A DNA stretch of 64,000 nt from Bacillota bacterium (GCA_023441965.1 JAEZNB010000003.1:1-64000); one strand, 5' to 3'. Positions 16,457 to 24,918 are shown, counted from the stretch's first letter. Notes: generated by a model not told the origin, from the sequence alone. Translations and numbers: made by a program.

Positions 16457-17842
16457 ATGAATTATAGGGACAAGAAAGTTTCTGATATCCAGATCGCATA
16501 TATCGGCGGCGGTTCTATGGGTTGGGCTTGGACATTTATGACAGATCTGTCCTTAGAAGATAAACTCAGCGGAACCATCCGTCTCTATGATATAGACGAG
16601 CAGGCCGCAGAGAGGAACAGAAAGATCGGCAACGAACTTAGTAAGGATCCGAACCGGCCCGGAAGGTGGAAATATGTTACTTCAAAATCCTTACAGGAAG
16701 CTTTGACAGGCGTTGACTTTGTCGTTATCTCCATCCTGCCGGGCAGCTTCGAGGAGATGCGGTCAGATGTACATAGTCCGGAAAAATACGGTGTCTGGCA
16801 GCCGGTCGGCGATACAGCCGGTCCCGGCGGACTGATCCGAGCCCTTCGTACCATCCCCATGTATGTTAAAATAGCCGAAGCCATCCGTGAGTACTCTCCC
16901 AAGGCTTGGGTGATCAACTATACGAATCACATGAGCCTCTGTGTACAGACCTTATATCATGTTTTTCCTGAAATCAAAGCCTTTGGCTGCTGTCATGAGG
17001 TCTTCAATACACAGAAGCTGCTGGCAGATATGTGTGCCACAGAGCTTGGCTTGGATAGCATAGAGCGCCATGAGATCAATGTGAATGTTTTAGGCATCAA
17101 TCATTTTACCTGGTTCGATCGGGCCTCCTATCAGGGAGTCGATCTGTTCCCCATGTACCGCAGCTTTGTTGACAGGTATTACGAAACAGGCTATCCCCAG
17201 GATAATGAGGATTATCTGACCAATCCTTTTGCCTGTGGCCACAGGGTCAAGTTCGATCTGTTCCGGAATTACGGCTTGATCGCTGCTGCCGGTGATCGTC
17301 ATCTGGCAGAGTTCATGCCTCCGATCTATCTTAAGAATCCGGAGACAGCCCACTCCTATAAGTTTGCTCTGACCACAGTAGATTACAGAATTGAGGATCT
17401 GAGTCGTCGCCAGGCCCGCAGTGCCCGTCTACTTGCCGGTGAGGAGAAGCTGGATACAAAGCCCTCCGGAGAAGAGGGAATCCTCCTGATCAAGTCCCTG
17501 GTTGGCCTGGAGCGTACCGTCAGCAATGTAAACATCCCGAATGTTGGCCAGATCGCCAATCTTCCTCTGGGAGCCATCGTAGAGACCAATGCATTATTCG
17601 AGAAGGATCATATCTCTCCCATCTTCGCTGGCAATATTCCGGAGAATGTCAAGGAACTGATCACGCCGCATGTGAATATTCATGAAAAGGTGATGAAGGC
17701 TGCGATAAGCTGCGATAGAGAACTTGCTTTTGAGGCCTTTATGGAGGATCCTTTACATGATCTTAAGGAAGAGGACGCCAGAAACCTATTCAATGAGATG
17801 TTGGAAAACACAAGGGCCTATCTTCCGAAGGGCTGGTTCTAG
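16457..17842 (+). CDS. lplD: GH4 alpha-galacturonidase (LplD-type, CHEV motif)
   Basis: Family 4 glycoside hydrolase, acting by an NAD- and metal-dependent redox-elimination mechanism. The N-terminal Rossmann segment IAYIGGGSMGWAWTF binds NAD, and VGDTAGPGGLIRALRTIP and YTNHMSLCVQTLY follow. The active-site tetrad is CHEV (residues 179-182), described for GH4 alpha-galacturonidases such as Bacillus LplD; GH4 enzymes with other specificities carry other tetrads. It would split galacturonate from short oligogalacturonides in the cytoplasm, supplying UxaC, the preceding gene. Length, 461 residues, is normal. Substrate assignment rests on the motif plus the context, and agrees with both. Confidence 0.88.
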   Translation: MNYRDKKVSDIQIAYIGGGSMGWAWTFMTDLSLEDKLSGTIRLYDIDEQAAERNRKIGNELSKDPNRPGRWKYVTSKSLQEALTGVDFVVISILPGSFEEMRSDVHSPEKYGVWQPVGDTAGPGGLIRALRTIPMYVKIAEAIREYSPKAWVINYTNHMSLCVQTLYHVFPEIKAFGCCHEVFNTQKLLADMCATELGLDSIERHEINVNVLGINHFTWFDRASYQGVDLFPMYRSFVDRYYETGYPQDNEDYLTNPFACGHRVKFDLFRNYGLIAAAGDRHLAEFMPPIYLKNPETAHSYKFALTTVDYRIEDLSRRQARSARLLAGEEKLDTKPSGEEGILLIKSLVGLERTVSNVNIPNVGQIANLPLGAIVETNALFEKDHISPIFAGNIPENVKELITPHVNIHEKVMKAAISCDRELAFEAFMEDPLHDLKEEDARNLFNEMLENTRAYLPKGWF

Positions 17843-17863
17843 TACATAATACATAAGCGAATG

Positions 17864-17893
17864 AAACGTGCGCCTGGTAGGCGCACGTTTTTC
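17864..17893 (+). terminator. Rho-independent terminator of uxaC-GH4
   Basis: AAACGTGCGCC (17864-17874) pairs perfectly with GGCGCACGTTT (17880-17890), loop TGGTA, followed by TTC. It lies 21 bases after the GH4 stop. Confidence 0.85.
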
Positions 17894-17941
17894 GGTACTT
17901 AGGTTGTGGCAGTGTTCTGTCTGCCACGACCTTATGTACCG
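17893..17941. repeat. Long inverted repeat downstream of the GH4 gene
   Basis: CGGTAC...GGTTGTGGCAG (17893-17912) pairs with CTGCCAC...GTACCG (17921-17941) over about 20 bases with one mismatch, one bulge and one wobble; the loop is 8 bases. It follows the terminator directly in a convergent gene gap and lacks a T tract on either side. Confidence 0.6.
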
Positions 17942-18034
17942 ATAGGAGCGACCAACCAAGCAAAAGCGTGTCTCCGTTGGATATCATCATACGCTATTCT
18001 TAAAGATTCTTAGGTGATAAACAACATAAAGTGA

Positions 18035-18067
18035 CAGGAGCACCGTACCTAGAGTATGGCGCTCCTG
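18035..18067. terminator. Hairpin at the 3' end of the AraC gene, possible terminator
   Basis: CAGGAGC (18035-18041) and GCTCCTG (18061-18067) enclose a second set of pairs (CCGTAC with GTATGG, one wobble), giving a stem of about 14 pairs with one mismatch and a 5-base loop. It lies 55 bases beyond the stop of the minus-strand regulator gene. Neither side has a strong T tract. The rest of this 279-base gap shows no gene. Confidence 0.4.
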
Positions 18068-18121
18068 CTTATATTGCCTTATTCTGTTCAAATCTCTCTT
18101 GCTTTATGGCAAGCCTTCGTC

Positions 18122-18988
18122 TTACGCTTTCGCTTTCTTGGCGAACTTCTTCCGATATTTTAAGGGTGACAGCTCCAGGTATTTCTTGAAGATCTTCTCA
18201 AAATAGGTGATGCTGTCATAGCCGATCAGATCCGCTATTTCTGTAATATTATACTCCGAATGCTCCAGGAGCTGTTGGGCCTTCTTCACCCGGATGATGT
18301 TGATGTACTCATTTACCGTAAAGCCTGTGATCTCTTTAAATATTCTGCTCAAATAGCATTTGCTGATATAGAAGTCTCTGGAGATATCCGACAGAGAAAT
18401 ATCGGTCTGATAATTCTCATTGATGTACTGTGCTATTTCACTGATTTTCTTATATTTTTCGGTTTTGACAGGCTCTGCCTTTACCGTTGAATTCTCACCG
18501 TTCTTACATCTCTGGGCATAAATCATCAGCTCAGCCAGCTTGGCCTTAATCAGGAATTCATAATTGGACTGCTTCTGCTTCATCTCACGGATGATGGCAA
18601 AGAGGATGCACTCCACATGCTTCTGCCCTGCCTCGCTTAATTCAATGATACCGAAATTCTTGGTGAAGAAGGTGGCTGCATCAAAACTATCACACAGGCT
18701 TAGGATTGGCTTCAGCTCTTCCTCTGAAATAAGCATCAAAACTCTATCGTGATAATTTGTATTCGCGCCGACTGTCTTATGGATCTGGTTACGGTCTATG
18801 AAGACCAGGCTCCCCTTCTTCACATAATAAATCTGTTTCTCAATAAAATAATACCGTTCTCCGTTTACCAGATAATAAATTTCGTATTCATTATGGAAAT
18901 GCTTCGATAACATATTAAAGTTGAAATCACGCTCTATCCTCTCAACCGAAATTCCGCCTACAGAATCACTGAATAATATATTCTGCAT
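18122..18988 (-). CDS. AraC-family transcriptional regulator
   Basis: Sugar-responsive activator, 288 residues. The N-terminal half is a cupin-type sensing domain (HFHNEYEIYYLVNGERYY, GSLVFIDRNQIHKT). The C-terminal 100 residues hold the two helix-turn-helix motifs: DISLSDISRDFYISKCYLSR and the closing NITEIADLIGYDSITYFEKI, then LSPLKYRK. I chose the start at 18988, which has GGAGG six bases upstream; an in-frame start 16 codons earlier has no such site. It is the last gene of the transporter/GH65-like operon, so it probably controls that operon in response to an imported galacturonide. Its target could be the inverted repeat at 24882-24918. Confidence 0.9.
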   Translation of the reverse strand: MQNILFSDSVGGISVERIERDFNFNMLSKHFHNEYEIYYLVNGERYYFIEKQIYYVKKGSLVFIDRNQIHKTVGANTNYHDRVLMLISEEELKPILSLCDSFDAATFFTKNFGIIELSEAGQKHVECILFAIIREMKQKQSNYEFLIKAKLAELMIYAQRCKNGENSTVKAEPVKTEKYKKISEIAQYINENYQTDISLSDISRDFYISKCYLSRIFKEITGFTVNEYINIIRVKKAQQLLEHSEYNITEIADLIGYDSITYFEKIFKKYLELSPLKYRKKFAKKAKA

Positions 18989-19039
18989 GAGATACCTCCA
19001 TTCTGGTGAACAGTGTGAATATTCGCCTGCCCCCAAAGG

Positions 19040-21280
19040 TTACATGGGGAAGGGGTTTATATTCTCATATTCCACTTTCCACATTCCATTCTTCGGGAAG
19101 CCGGGTGTTTCTTCTGTACAACCCTCATATCCGGCCACCATGATAGGCAGAGCCAGCAAGAGGGAACCGTTGCCGGGTAGATATAAGGGCAGATCCTCCC
19201 GTTTTTTCTGTGAGTTATTACCGCTGATTACATATTGATTATTTGGCGTGTCCTTCAGCAGGAGTTCAATCGCCAGCTCCGGAAGTCCCAGTCTGGTCGC
19301 CGTCATAGCCATCATGGCGAAATCCCAACCCCACATGGTATCATAATCCCAGCACTCCATGGTCTTTCTTAAGGTACGCTCCATAGCCCCCGGATCCACC
19401 CGGTCACTGTAAAGTAAGCCATAGACTGCTACCATCATCGGATGATCCTTTTGAAACTCCTCGTAGGTGGTGGGACAATGCTCATGGGCGAGGTAGAGTC
19501 CATCCTTCATCGGAAGGTCAGCCATATGCTTCGCTACCTTCAGCCAAGCCTCGGCTGCGGTCTCCTTCCCCAGGCGCCTTGCCCATTCTGCCGCTATGAA
19601 CAGCGTAACTCTCCAATATTCCACCTCGAAGATCGGATTCAGGGTATTCCTTGGATCATGAGCTTCCTGGGCAGGTATCACCGGAGGGACCAGTTCATAC
19701 CGTCCGGTCTTATCATTATATACCGCCAGGTCCGCCATATAATCAGCTGTTTCCTTGATCAGGCTCCAATAGCGCTTCAGACAGGCCTCACTTTCGGGAC
19801 ATAGGGTCCCACATTCCTTCTTAGGCTCTGATAAGTCGTCAGCCGTCAGGCTGGCAGGATTATTCTCGCAAAGATTCTTATTGCAAAGCATGGAGCAGCA
19901 GGTGTGGGGCTTCTTGGCAGTGTCCTTTTCTCGCACCGGGCTCTCCTTGCTTCCCTGCTTTTCTTTTCTTACTAAGCTCTGATACAGCAGCTCCAGCATA
20001 TAGATGATATGAGGCTGCTGCCAGATCAGGAGAGTCGCGATCGGGGACGGGCTGTCAATGCCGTCATAAGCAACCTGCTTCGGCCATTTGGCTCCTTTGA
20101 AGCCGTTCCTGGCTGCGTTTGTCCGAGCCTCAGGCAGGTGCTCTATATACCAGTGAAGGCTCCGTTCCAGCAGCCTGCTTCTGTTCCAAAGCGGAAGATA
20201 AGCCAGATGCCAGAGATACATCTCCAAATGAAATTTACCATGCCAGCTGTTACAGGTCAGGCCTGTCTCCTGCGGAGGCATGGAGCCACAGGACTGTATT
20301 GCCGATTGGTACATCGAGAGGACGATTCTCCGCTCCAGCTCCAAAGCTCTTTCATCCTTGGAACGATGAAGATCAATCGCCCCGCCCTCCTTCCAAAAGG
20401 TCTTCCAACCCTCTCTGCTGTTATGGAATACCTGCTCGGATGAGGGGGTAACCTTCTGCTTTTGCTCTGAGAAGGTAAGGGAGAAGGATAACCTCTCTTC
20501 CCTTCTGCTGCTCATCAGATATTGGTGTTTCTCTATCGGAAGGATATCGATGTCTTGATCAAATTTCAGATCGGCATAATATACTGTCCGATCCAAGGTG
20601 CGCTTGATATGGCACTCCTGATCGCTTAAAACCTCTATCAGGGTATTATGGCTGTCCTGATGCTCAAAATCAGAAGCCGTAATATCCGGTGAACCGTAGG
20701 GAAAGGCCAACAGCACTGACAGAGTACCATCCTGAAGCAAATCAGATTCTGCCTTTACTGCAATCACATCCCTATCCTGATGACAGGCAGTCAGAACTCT
20801 GCAGGAAACACCCTTTAGGGTAAAACGGCTGTCCAGAACCCCTTCGTACAGATTGAGTGTCTGTCTGATATCAGAGATATCCTCCGGCCTAATCCTATTT
20901 CCCTGATACAGGAAGCTTAACCTTGCCAGATTCAGCCGATGTGGGTTCTGACGGAGCCAAAAATATACCTCTTCATTTCCGGGCTTTTTCTCCACGGCAT
21001 ATGTGACCTTACGGTCAGCATAGTCATACTCCGTCATCTCTAGATCCGAAGTGCTATAGGCATAACGGTCAGGGCCGACCGGAGTCGTATGCCATCCCCA
21101 CTGACTCATGGTACAGAGGGGAGAATTTGCCTCCTTATATTCCTCATATAAGGTCTGCAGCCCTGTGATATCCGCAGTAAAGGCAAATTCACCGTTTCCG
21201 ATGGTGAGTGGTGATTTGTAATCAATCTTATTTAAAATAGGATTATGCCTGGAGGCCAGTTCGTATCGGTTGATTGCCAT
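19040..21280 (-). CDS. GH65-like (alpha/alpha)6-barrel glycosidase or phosphorylase
   Basis: Cytoplasmic carbohydrate-active enzyme with no signal peptide, about 746 residues. The N-terminal beta-sandwich has the GH65-like pattern IGNGEFAFTADITGLQT and TLNLYEGVLDSRFTLKGVSC. The helical barrel shows LTCNSWHGKFHLEMYLWHL, then NAARNGFKGAKWPKQ and IWQQPHIIYMLEL, the arrangement of clan GH-L enzymes. Whether it hydrolyses or phosphorolyses its substrate cannot be read; the locus suggests a pectin-derived oligosaccharide. A cysteine-rich insertion lies at about residues 440-490, unusual for this fold. The start at 21280 has GGAGA upstream; an ATG five codons earlier is less likely. It follows the permease genes and precedes the AraC gene in one operon. 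Confidence 0.65.
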   Translation of the reverse strand: MAINRYELASRHNPILNKIDYKSPLTIGNGEFAFTADITGLQTLYEEYKEANSPLCTMSQWGWHTTPVGPDRYAYSTSDLEMTEYDYADRKVTYAVEKKPGNEEVYFWLRQNPHRLNLARLSFLYQGNRIRPEDISDIRQTLNLYEGVLDSRFTLKGVSCRVLTACHQDRDVIAVKAESDLLQDGTLSVLLAFPYGSPDITASDFEHQDSHNTLIEVLSDQECHIKRTLDRTVYYADLKFDQDIDILPIEKHQYLMSSRREERLSFSLTFSEQKQKVTPSSEQVFHNSREGWKTFWKEGGAIDLHRSKDERALELERRIVLSMYQSAIQSCGSMPPQETGLTCNSWHGKFHLEMYLWHLAYLPLWNRSRLLERSLHWYIEHLPEARTNAARNGFKGAKWPKQVAYDGIDSPSPIATLLIWQQPHIIYMLELLYQSLVRKEKQGSKESPVREKDTAKKPHTCCSMLCNKNLCENNPASLTADDLSEPKKECGTLCPESEACLKRYWSLIKETADYMADLAVYNDKTGRYELVPPVIPAQEAHDPRNTLNPIFEVEYWRVTLFIAAEWARRLGKETAAEAWLKVAKHMADLPMKDGLYLAHEHCPTTYEEFQKDHPMMVAVYGLLYSDRVDPGAMERTLRKTMECWDYDTMWGWDFAMMAMTATRLGLPELAIELLLKDTPNNQYVISGNNSQKKREDLPLYLPGNGSLLLALPIMVAGYEGCTEETPGFPKNGMWKVEYENINPFPM

Positions 21281-21361
21281 ACTATCTTCTCCCATGCTCA
21301 GGTCAGAAAATTACTTTCTCATTCAGTCTGCTTGCAAACGGCTTACTTGTCAGGACCTCTC

Positions 21362-22210
21362 CTAACCCTTCAGACCGCTGGTACTGATTCCCTCTGTCAG
21401 ATACTTGTTAAAGAAGAGGAAAATCAGGAATACAGGGATCAGGGACAGGGTGGACATAGCAAACATGGCACCATAGTCCGTCCTTGAAGTGGAATCCGCA
21501 AAAAGCTTTAGGGCGATGGATACCGTATAGGACTGTGGTTTGCTTAAGTAAATCAGAGGTCCCTGGAAATCATCCCATTTCCAGTAGAACTGTATGATGA
21601 TGGTCGTAATTACTGACGGTTTTAATAATGGTAACACAATCCGGCGAAAAATTCCATACCTACTGCAACCATCCACGAAGGCTGCTTCATCCAATTCTCT
21701 CGGTATACCAGCCATGAACTGCATCATCTGGAAGATAAAGAAGGCCTGACCAAGGAAATGAGGCAATACCAAAGGAATGATGGAGGGAACCAGTCCCAGC
21801 TTGTTATAAATCAAATACTGCGGAATTAAAAGCACCTGGCCCGGTAAGAGCAGGGTCATAATCATCAGGGAGAATAAGAGCTTCCTGCCACGGTACTTTA
21901 ATCTTGCGAAGGAATAGGCGATACAGGCGGAGCTTATTACGGTGGCTCCGGTGGCTATCCCGGTCACGATAAAGGAATTCTTAAAGAAGGTAGCAAAGCT
22001 GATACCGCCAAAGCCCTTCCAACCGGTCGCGTAATTATCCACTCTCCAATTGGGAGGAATCAGCCCTAAGGTACCGTTTAATATCTCCGTATTATTCCGG
22101 AAGGATCCGCTGATCATCCATAACACGGGATATACCATCACAAAGCCAATGCCCAGTACCAGGATGTGATATATAGCCGGTGCGATATGTTTCTTGTATT
22201 TTATCTTCAT
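21362..22210 (-). CDS. CUT1-type sugar ABC transporter permease (MalG/LplC-like)
   Basis: Inner-membrane permease of a carbohydrate importer; 282 residues, six predicted helices. The EAA loop that docks the ATPase is present (ELDEAAFVDGCSRYGIFRRIVLPLLKP). The C-terminal FNKYLTEGISTSGLKG is characteristic of MalG-type subunits. It lies 13 bases after the partner permease and before the GH65-like gene. No ATP-binding subunit is encoded in the operon; CUT1 systems of Clostridia often share one MsmK-type ATPase encoded elsewhere. Confidence 0.93.
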   Translation of the reverse strand: MKIKYKKHIAPAIYHILVLGIGFVMVYPVLWMISGSFRNNTEILNGTLGLIPPNWRVDNYATGWKGFGGISFATFFKNSFIVTGIATGATVISSACIAYSFARLKYRGRKLLFSLMIMTLLLPGQVLLIPQYLIYNKLGLVPSIIPLVLPHFLGQAFFIFQMMQFMAGIPRELDEAAFVDGCSRYGIFRRIVLPLLKPSVITTIIIQFYWKWDDFQGPLIYLSKPQSYTVSIALKLFADSTSRTDYGAMFAMSTLSLIPVFLIFLFFNKYLTEGISTSGLKG

Positions 22211-22223
22211 GTCTGCCGCCTCC

Positions 22224-23165
22224 TTAACTATCCGCTTCGCTGAACACCCAACGCTTGGAGGTCTTAAAGATCAGCAGCGTAACGATGCTCATGATAGCCA
22301 GCATAAGCCAGGACATAGCACTGGCATAACCCATGTCGTAATATTTAAAGCTCTGGTTATAGACGTATAAGGCATAGAAATTCGTTCTGTCGTTGGGGCC
22401 GCCCTTCGTAATAACAAAGGCCTGTGTGAAGGTCATGAAGGCTGCAATGGTCTGCATGACAAGATTATAAAGGATTACCGGGGACAGACAGGGAATTGTT
22501 ATATTGAAAAACGACTTTCTCTTGCTAGCGCCATCAATTCTTGCCGCTTCATAATATGTAACCGGGATCTGCTTTAAGCCCGCCGCAAATATAATCATGC
22601 TGGAGCCAAACTGCCAAGTCGTCATAAGTATCAATGGAATCATGGCAAAGTCCATATCTCCGAACCAGGAGACAGGATTTATGTTTATGAGCTGAAGCAT
22701 GCGGTTGATGATGCCCTTACGAGCAAACAGCTCCTTCCAAACCAGAGCCACAGCGATGCTTCCACCAATCAATGAGGGTATATAAAATAGGGATCTGTAA
22801 AAGCTGACCATTCTCGTTTTCCGGGTCAGGATCAAGGCAACCAATAAGGCAAAGGATAGTTTCAAAGGTACTGAGGTAACCACATATTGCAGAGTAACCT
22901 TAACAGAATTCCAGAAACGGGTGTCCTTCATTAAACGTACATAATTATCAAACCAGATGACATTCTCTTTATCGATCAGATTATAGTCGGTAAAGGAATA
23001 ATAAAGGGAGGATACAATCGGTACTATCGTAAAGCCCAGAAAGCCAAGTATAAAGGGCAAAGCAAAAATATAACCGACGGTAGACTCTCTATGGAAGAAT
23101 TTATAAACAGCACTGCCAAATCCTTTATCTCTTCTATTCGCAGCGCCTGCATTTTTATTAAACAT
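22224..23165 (-). CDS. CUT1-type sugar ABC transporter permease (MalF/LplB-like)
   Basis: Partner permease, 313 residues, with six membrane helices from GYIFALPFILGFLGFTIVPI onward and the EAA docking loop YYEAARIDGASKRKSFFNITIPCLSP. The C-terminus FITKGGPNDRT then YNQSFKYYDMGYASAMSWLM is typical of MalF-like subunits. The start at 23165 has AAGGAGG seven bases upstream; an in-frame GTG eight codons earlier would include that site. The 249-base gap to the solute-binding gene holds two RNA-structure elements, described separately, that may set the ratio between binding protein and permeases. Confidence 0.93.
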   Translation of the reverse strand: MFNKNAGAANRRDKGFGSAVYKFFHRESTVGYIFALPFILGFLGFTIVPIVSSLYYSFTDYNLIDKENVIWFDNYVRLMKDTRFWNSVKVTLQYVVTSVPLKLSFALLVALILTRKTRMVSFYRSLFYIPSLIGGSIAVALVWKELFARKGIINRMLQLININPVSWFGDMDFAMIPLILMTTWQFGSSMIIFAAGLKQIPVTYYEAARIDGASKRKSFFNITIPCLSPVILYNLVMQTIAAFMTFTQAFVITKGGPNDRTNFYALYVYNQSFKYYDMGYASAMSWLMLAIMSIVTLLIFKTSKRWVFSEADS

Positions 23166-23196
23166 TCGGAGCCTCCTTATGTTCGTCACTTATGAA

Positions 23197-23237
23197 AGAA
23201 CTCTTATACTAATAATACCCTATAGTATAAGAGTTCT
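23197..23237 (-). promoter_or_regulatory. Perfect hairpin between solute-binding protein and permease genes
   Basis: AGAACTCTTATACTA (23197-23211) and TAGTATAAGAGTTCT (23223-23237) form a perfect 15-base stem with an 11-base loop, just upstream of the permease ribosome binding site. On the transcript it is followed by TTTC. A hairpin here is well placed to act as an attenuator or an RNA-stability element that keeps permease levels below binding-protein levels. Confidence 0.7.
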
Positions 23238-23293
23238 AAGTAGTACAAGTTGAATTTTTGATGCCAACTCATGAGGTCAGATCTTCTTATCAT

Positions 23294-23399
23294 ATTGGCA
23301 GGCCAATTCACATTTCACTTTCGAACCACTTATCCTATGGAGATAAGCTTCCATATCTAAGTGCCTATGATTCAGTTACCGGTGAATTGGCCAACCAAT
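23294..23399 (-). other. Nested RNA structure in the 3' region of the solute-binding gene
   Basis: An outer stem joins 23294-23311 with 23382-23399 (16 of 18 positions pair, including GGCCAATTCAC with GTGAATTGGCC). Inside it CACTTA (23327-23332) pairs with TAAGTG (23358-23363) and TATGGA (23336-23341) with TCCATA (23350-23355). It starts 16 bases after the binding-protein stop. Function unknown; possibilities are transcript protection, attenuation or a structured regulatory RNA. Confidence 0.6.
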
Positions 23400-23414
23400 T
23401 CTTATTCTTATTTA

Positions 23415-24785
23415 TTACTGTGCGAACTTGGACTTAGCAAATTCGAAGAAATCCTTTGCAGCTTCATCTGCAGTCATCTCACCATAGATTACCTTCTGGA
23501 TGGTCAGATCATGATAATCCTTGATTTCCTGCTGCTGCGGCGGGCTGATAACGTTGATCTCGCCAACTTCAAAGCTACCGATCAGGTTAACAAAGTCATT
23601 CACATATGCCTGCTGAGGAGTCATAGTTGCCTTCTGTGCTTCGATAACGTTGGAGTGGATGGAGATACCACGCTCACCTGCTAAGATCTTGTTTGCTTCT
23701 TCGTCAGTCCAGAAGAAGCTCAGGAACTTCGCTGCTTCCTCGGGATTCTTAGAGTCCTGGGATACGCAGAACATCTGTGAGGACTGAAGAGCCTGGCCGG
23801 AACTGCCATCTGCTGTCTTTCTCGGTAACGGAGCTAACTTTAACTCTCTGCCTGCAGCATCAGCTAAAGCGATAAACTGGTTACTTGCTACCCAGGTCAT
23901 AGCTGCTTCGCCGGTAACAAGGTAGTCACCCTCGATATCCTTAATCTCTGCAATAGCGCCGGGATCCGGATACGCACCTGCTGCTACCAGGTCTGCTCTT
24001 AACTGAATGTAATCTACAAGTAACTTGTAATCATCAAAGCCTAACTTATCATTTGTCATAGCAAAGAAGCTTAAATCCTTATTCTGCTGAGGAACACCTG
24101 CGGAGCAGCCTGCGATGAAATCATCGAACTTGGAGCTGCCATAGATACCTAACTTATCATGAATGGTCAGACATGCGTTCTTCCAGTCATCCCAAGTCCA
24201 ATTCTCCTTCGGTTCAGGTACACCTGCATCTGCAAACATCTGAGGATCGTATGCGATACCGTAGGTGTTAACACCATTGGATAAACCAACCTGGATTCCG
24301 TCGCTTCTGGTGGTCTTCAGGAATGCGTCGGTTGTGTTGGAGGTATCAATGATACCCTTGGCAATGAAGTCATCCAGAGGAAGGATCTTGCTGATGTATG
24401 TAGGGAAGTTACCGCCTAACTGGAACATATCCCATACCTCATTGGATGCTACCAGAGTGTTCAGCTTTGTGAAATATCCATCGAAATCATAAAACTCATA
24501 TTCAATGGTAACGTGGGGGTTCTGTTTCATGTACATATTGATTACTTCGATGGTTCTGTCATGACGGGTCTGGGAACCCCACCATGCCATACGTAAGGTC
24601 ACAGGCTCTTTTGCCTCATCGGCAGGAGCAGTGGTCTGATCAGCCTTGTCAGGAGCCTTTGTAGCCTCTGCTGACTGAGCCGGATCCTTGGAGTCTGTTT
24701 TTGTTGCTTCGTCTTTCTTACAAGCAACAACGGCAAACATAGTTAAAGCCGCCAGAAATAACACCATAATTCTCTTGAACTTCAT
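23415..24785 (-). CDS. Sugar ABC transporter solute-binding lipoprotein
   Basis: Extracellular family 1 solute-binding protein that captures oligosaccharide for the two permeases. The lipoprotein signal is clear: positive MKFKR, a hydrophobic stretch, and the lipobox FAVVAC with Cys22. A Lys/Asp/Ala/Pro-rich linker (residues 23 to about 60) precedes the binding fold, which begins VTLRMAWWGSQTRHDRTIEVI and includes TYGIAYDPQMFADAGV and the C-terminal FFEFAKSKFAQ. Length, 456 residues, is normal. AGGAGGAGG lies upstream. It is first in the operon. The ligand is inferred from the galacturonate context only. Confidence 0.92.
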   Translation of the reverse strand: MKFKRIMVLFLAALTMFAVVACKKDEATKTDSKDPAQSAEATKAPDKADQTTAPADEAKEPVTLRMAWWGSQTRHDRTIEVINMYMKQNPHVTIEYEFYDFDGYFTKLNTLVASNEVWDMFQLGGNFPTYISKILPLDDFIAKGIIDTSNTTDAFLKTTRSDGIQVGLSNGVNTYGIAYDPQMFADAGVPEPKENWTWDDWKNACLTIHDKLGIYGSSKFDDFIAGCSAGVPQQNKDLSFFAMTNDKLGFDDYKLLVDYIQLRADLVAAGAYPDPGAIAEIKDIEGDYLVTGEAAMTWVASNQFIALADAAGRELKLAPLPRKTADGSSGQALQSSQMFCVSQDSKNPEEAAKFLSFFWTDEEANKILAGERGISIHSNVIEAQKATMTPQQAYVNDFVNLIGSFEVGEINVISPPQQQEIKDYHDLTIQKVIYGEMTADEAAKDFFEFAKSKFAQ

Positions 24786-24832
24786 GTAAAATTACCTCCT
24801 CCTTAATAGTTGAACAAGTTACTTATAGGCAT

Positions 24833-24861
24833 ATTATATAATAACAGCATAAAACAAACAA
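24833..24861 (-). promoter_or_regulatory. Probable promoter of the galacturonide transporter operon
   Basis: Minus-strand TTGTTT (24856-24861), 17 bases, TATAAT (24833-24838). Transcription would start near 24826, leaving a leader of about 40 bases. The weak -35 box fits a promoter that needs an activator. Confidence 0.5.
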
Positions 24862-24881
24862 TATATTGCGAATAAGTCAAC

Positions 24882-24918
24882 AATATCGTTTGAAAAGATA
24901 TATTTCTCAAACGATATT
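24882..24918. promoter_or_regulatory. Candidate activator site upstream of the transporter promoter
   Basis: AATATCGTTTGA (24882-24893) and TCAAACGATATT (24907-24918) make a perfect 12-base inverted repeat with a 13-base spacer. Its centre is about 74 bases upstream of the proposed start, an activator position. The operon's own AraC protein is the obvious candidate, although AraC sites are more often direct repeats. Confidence 0.55.
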
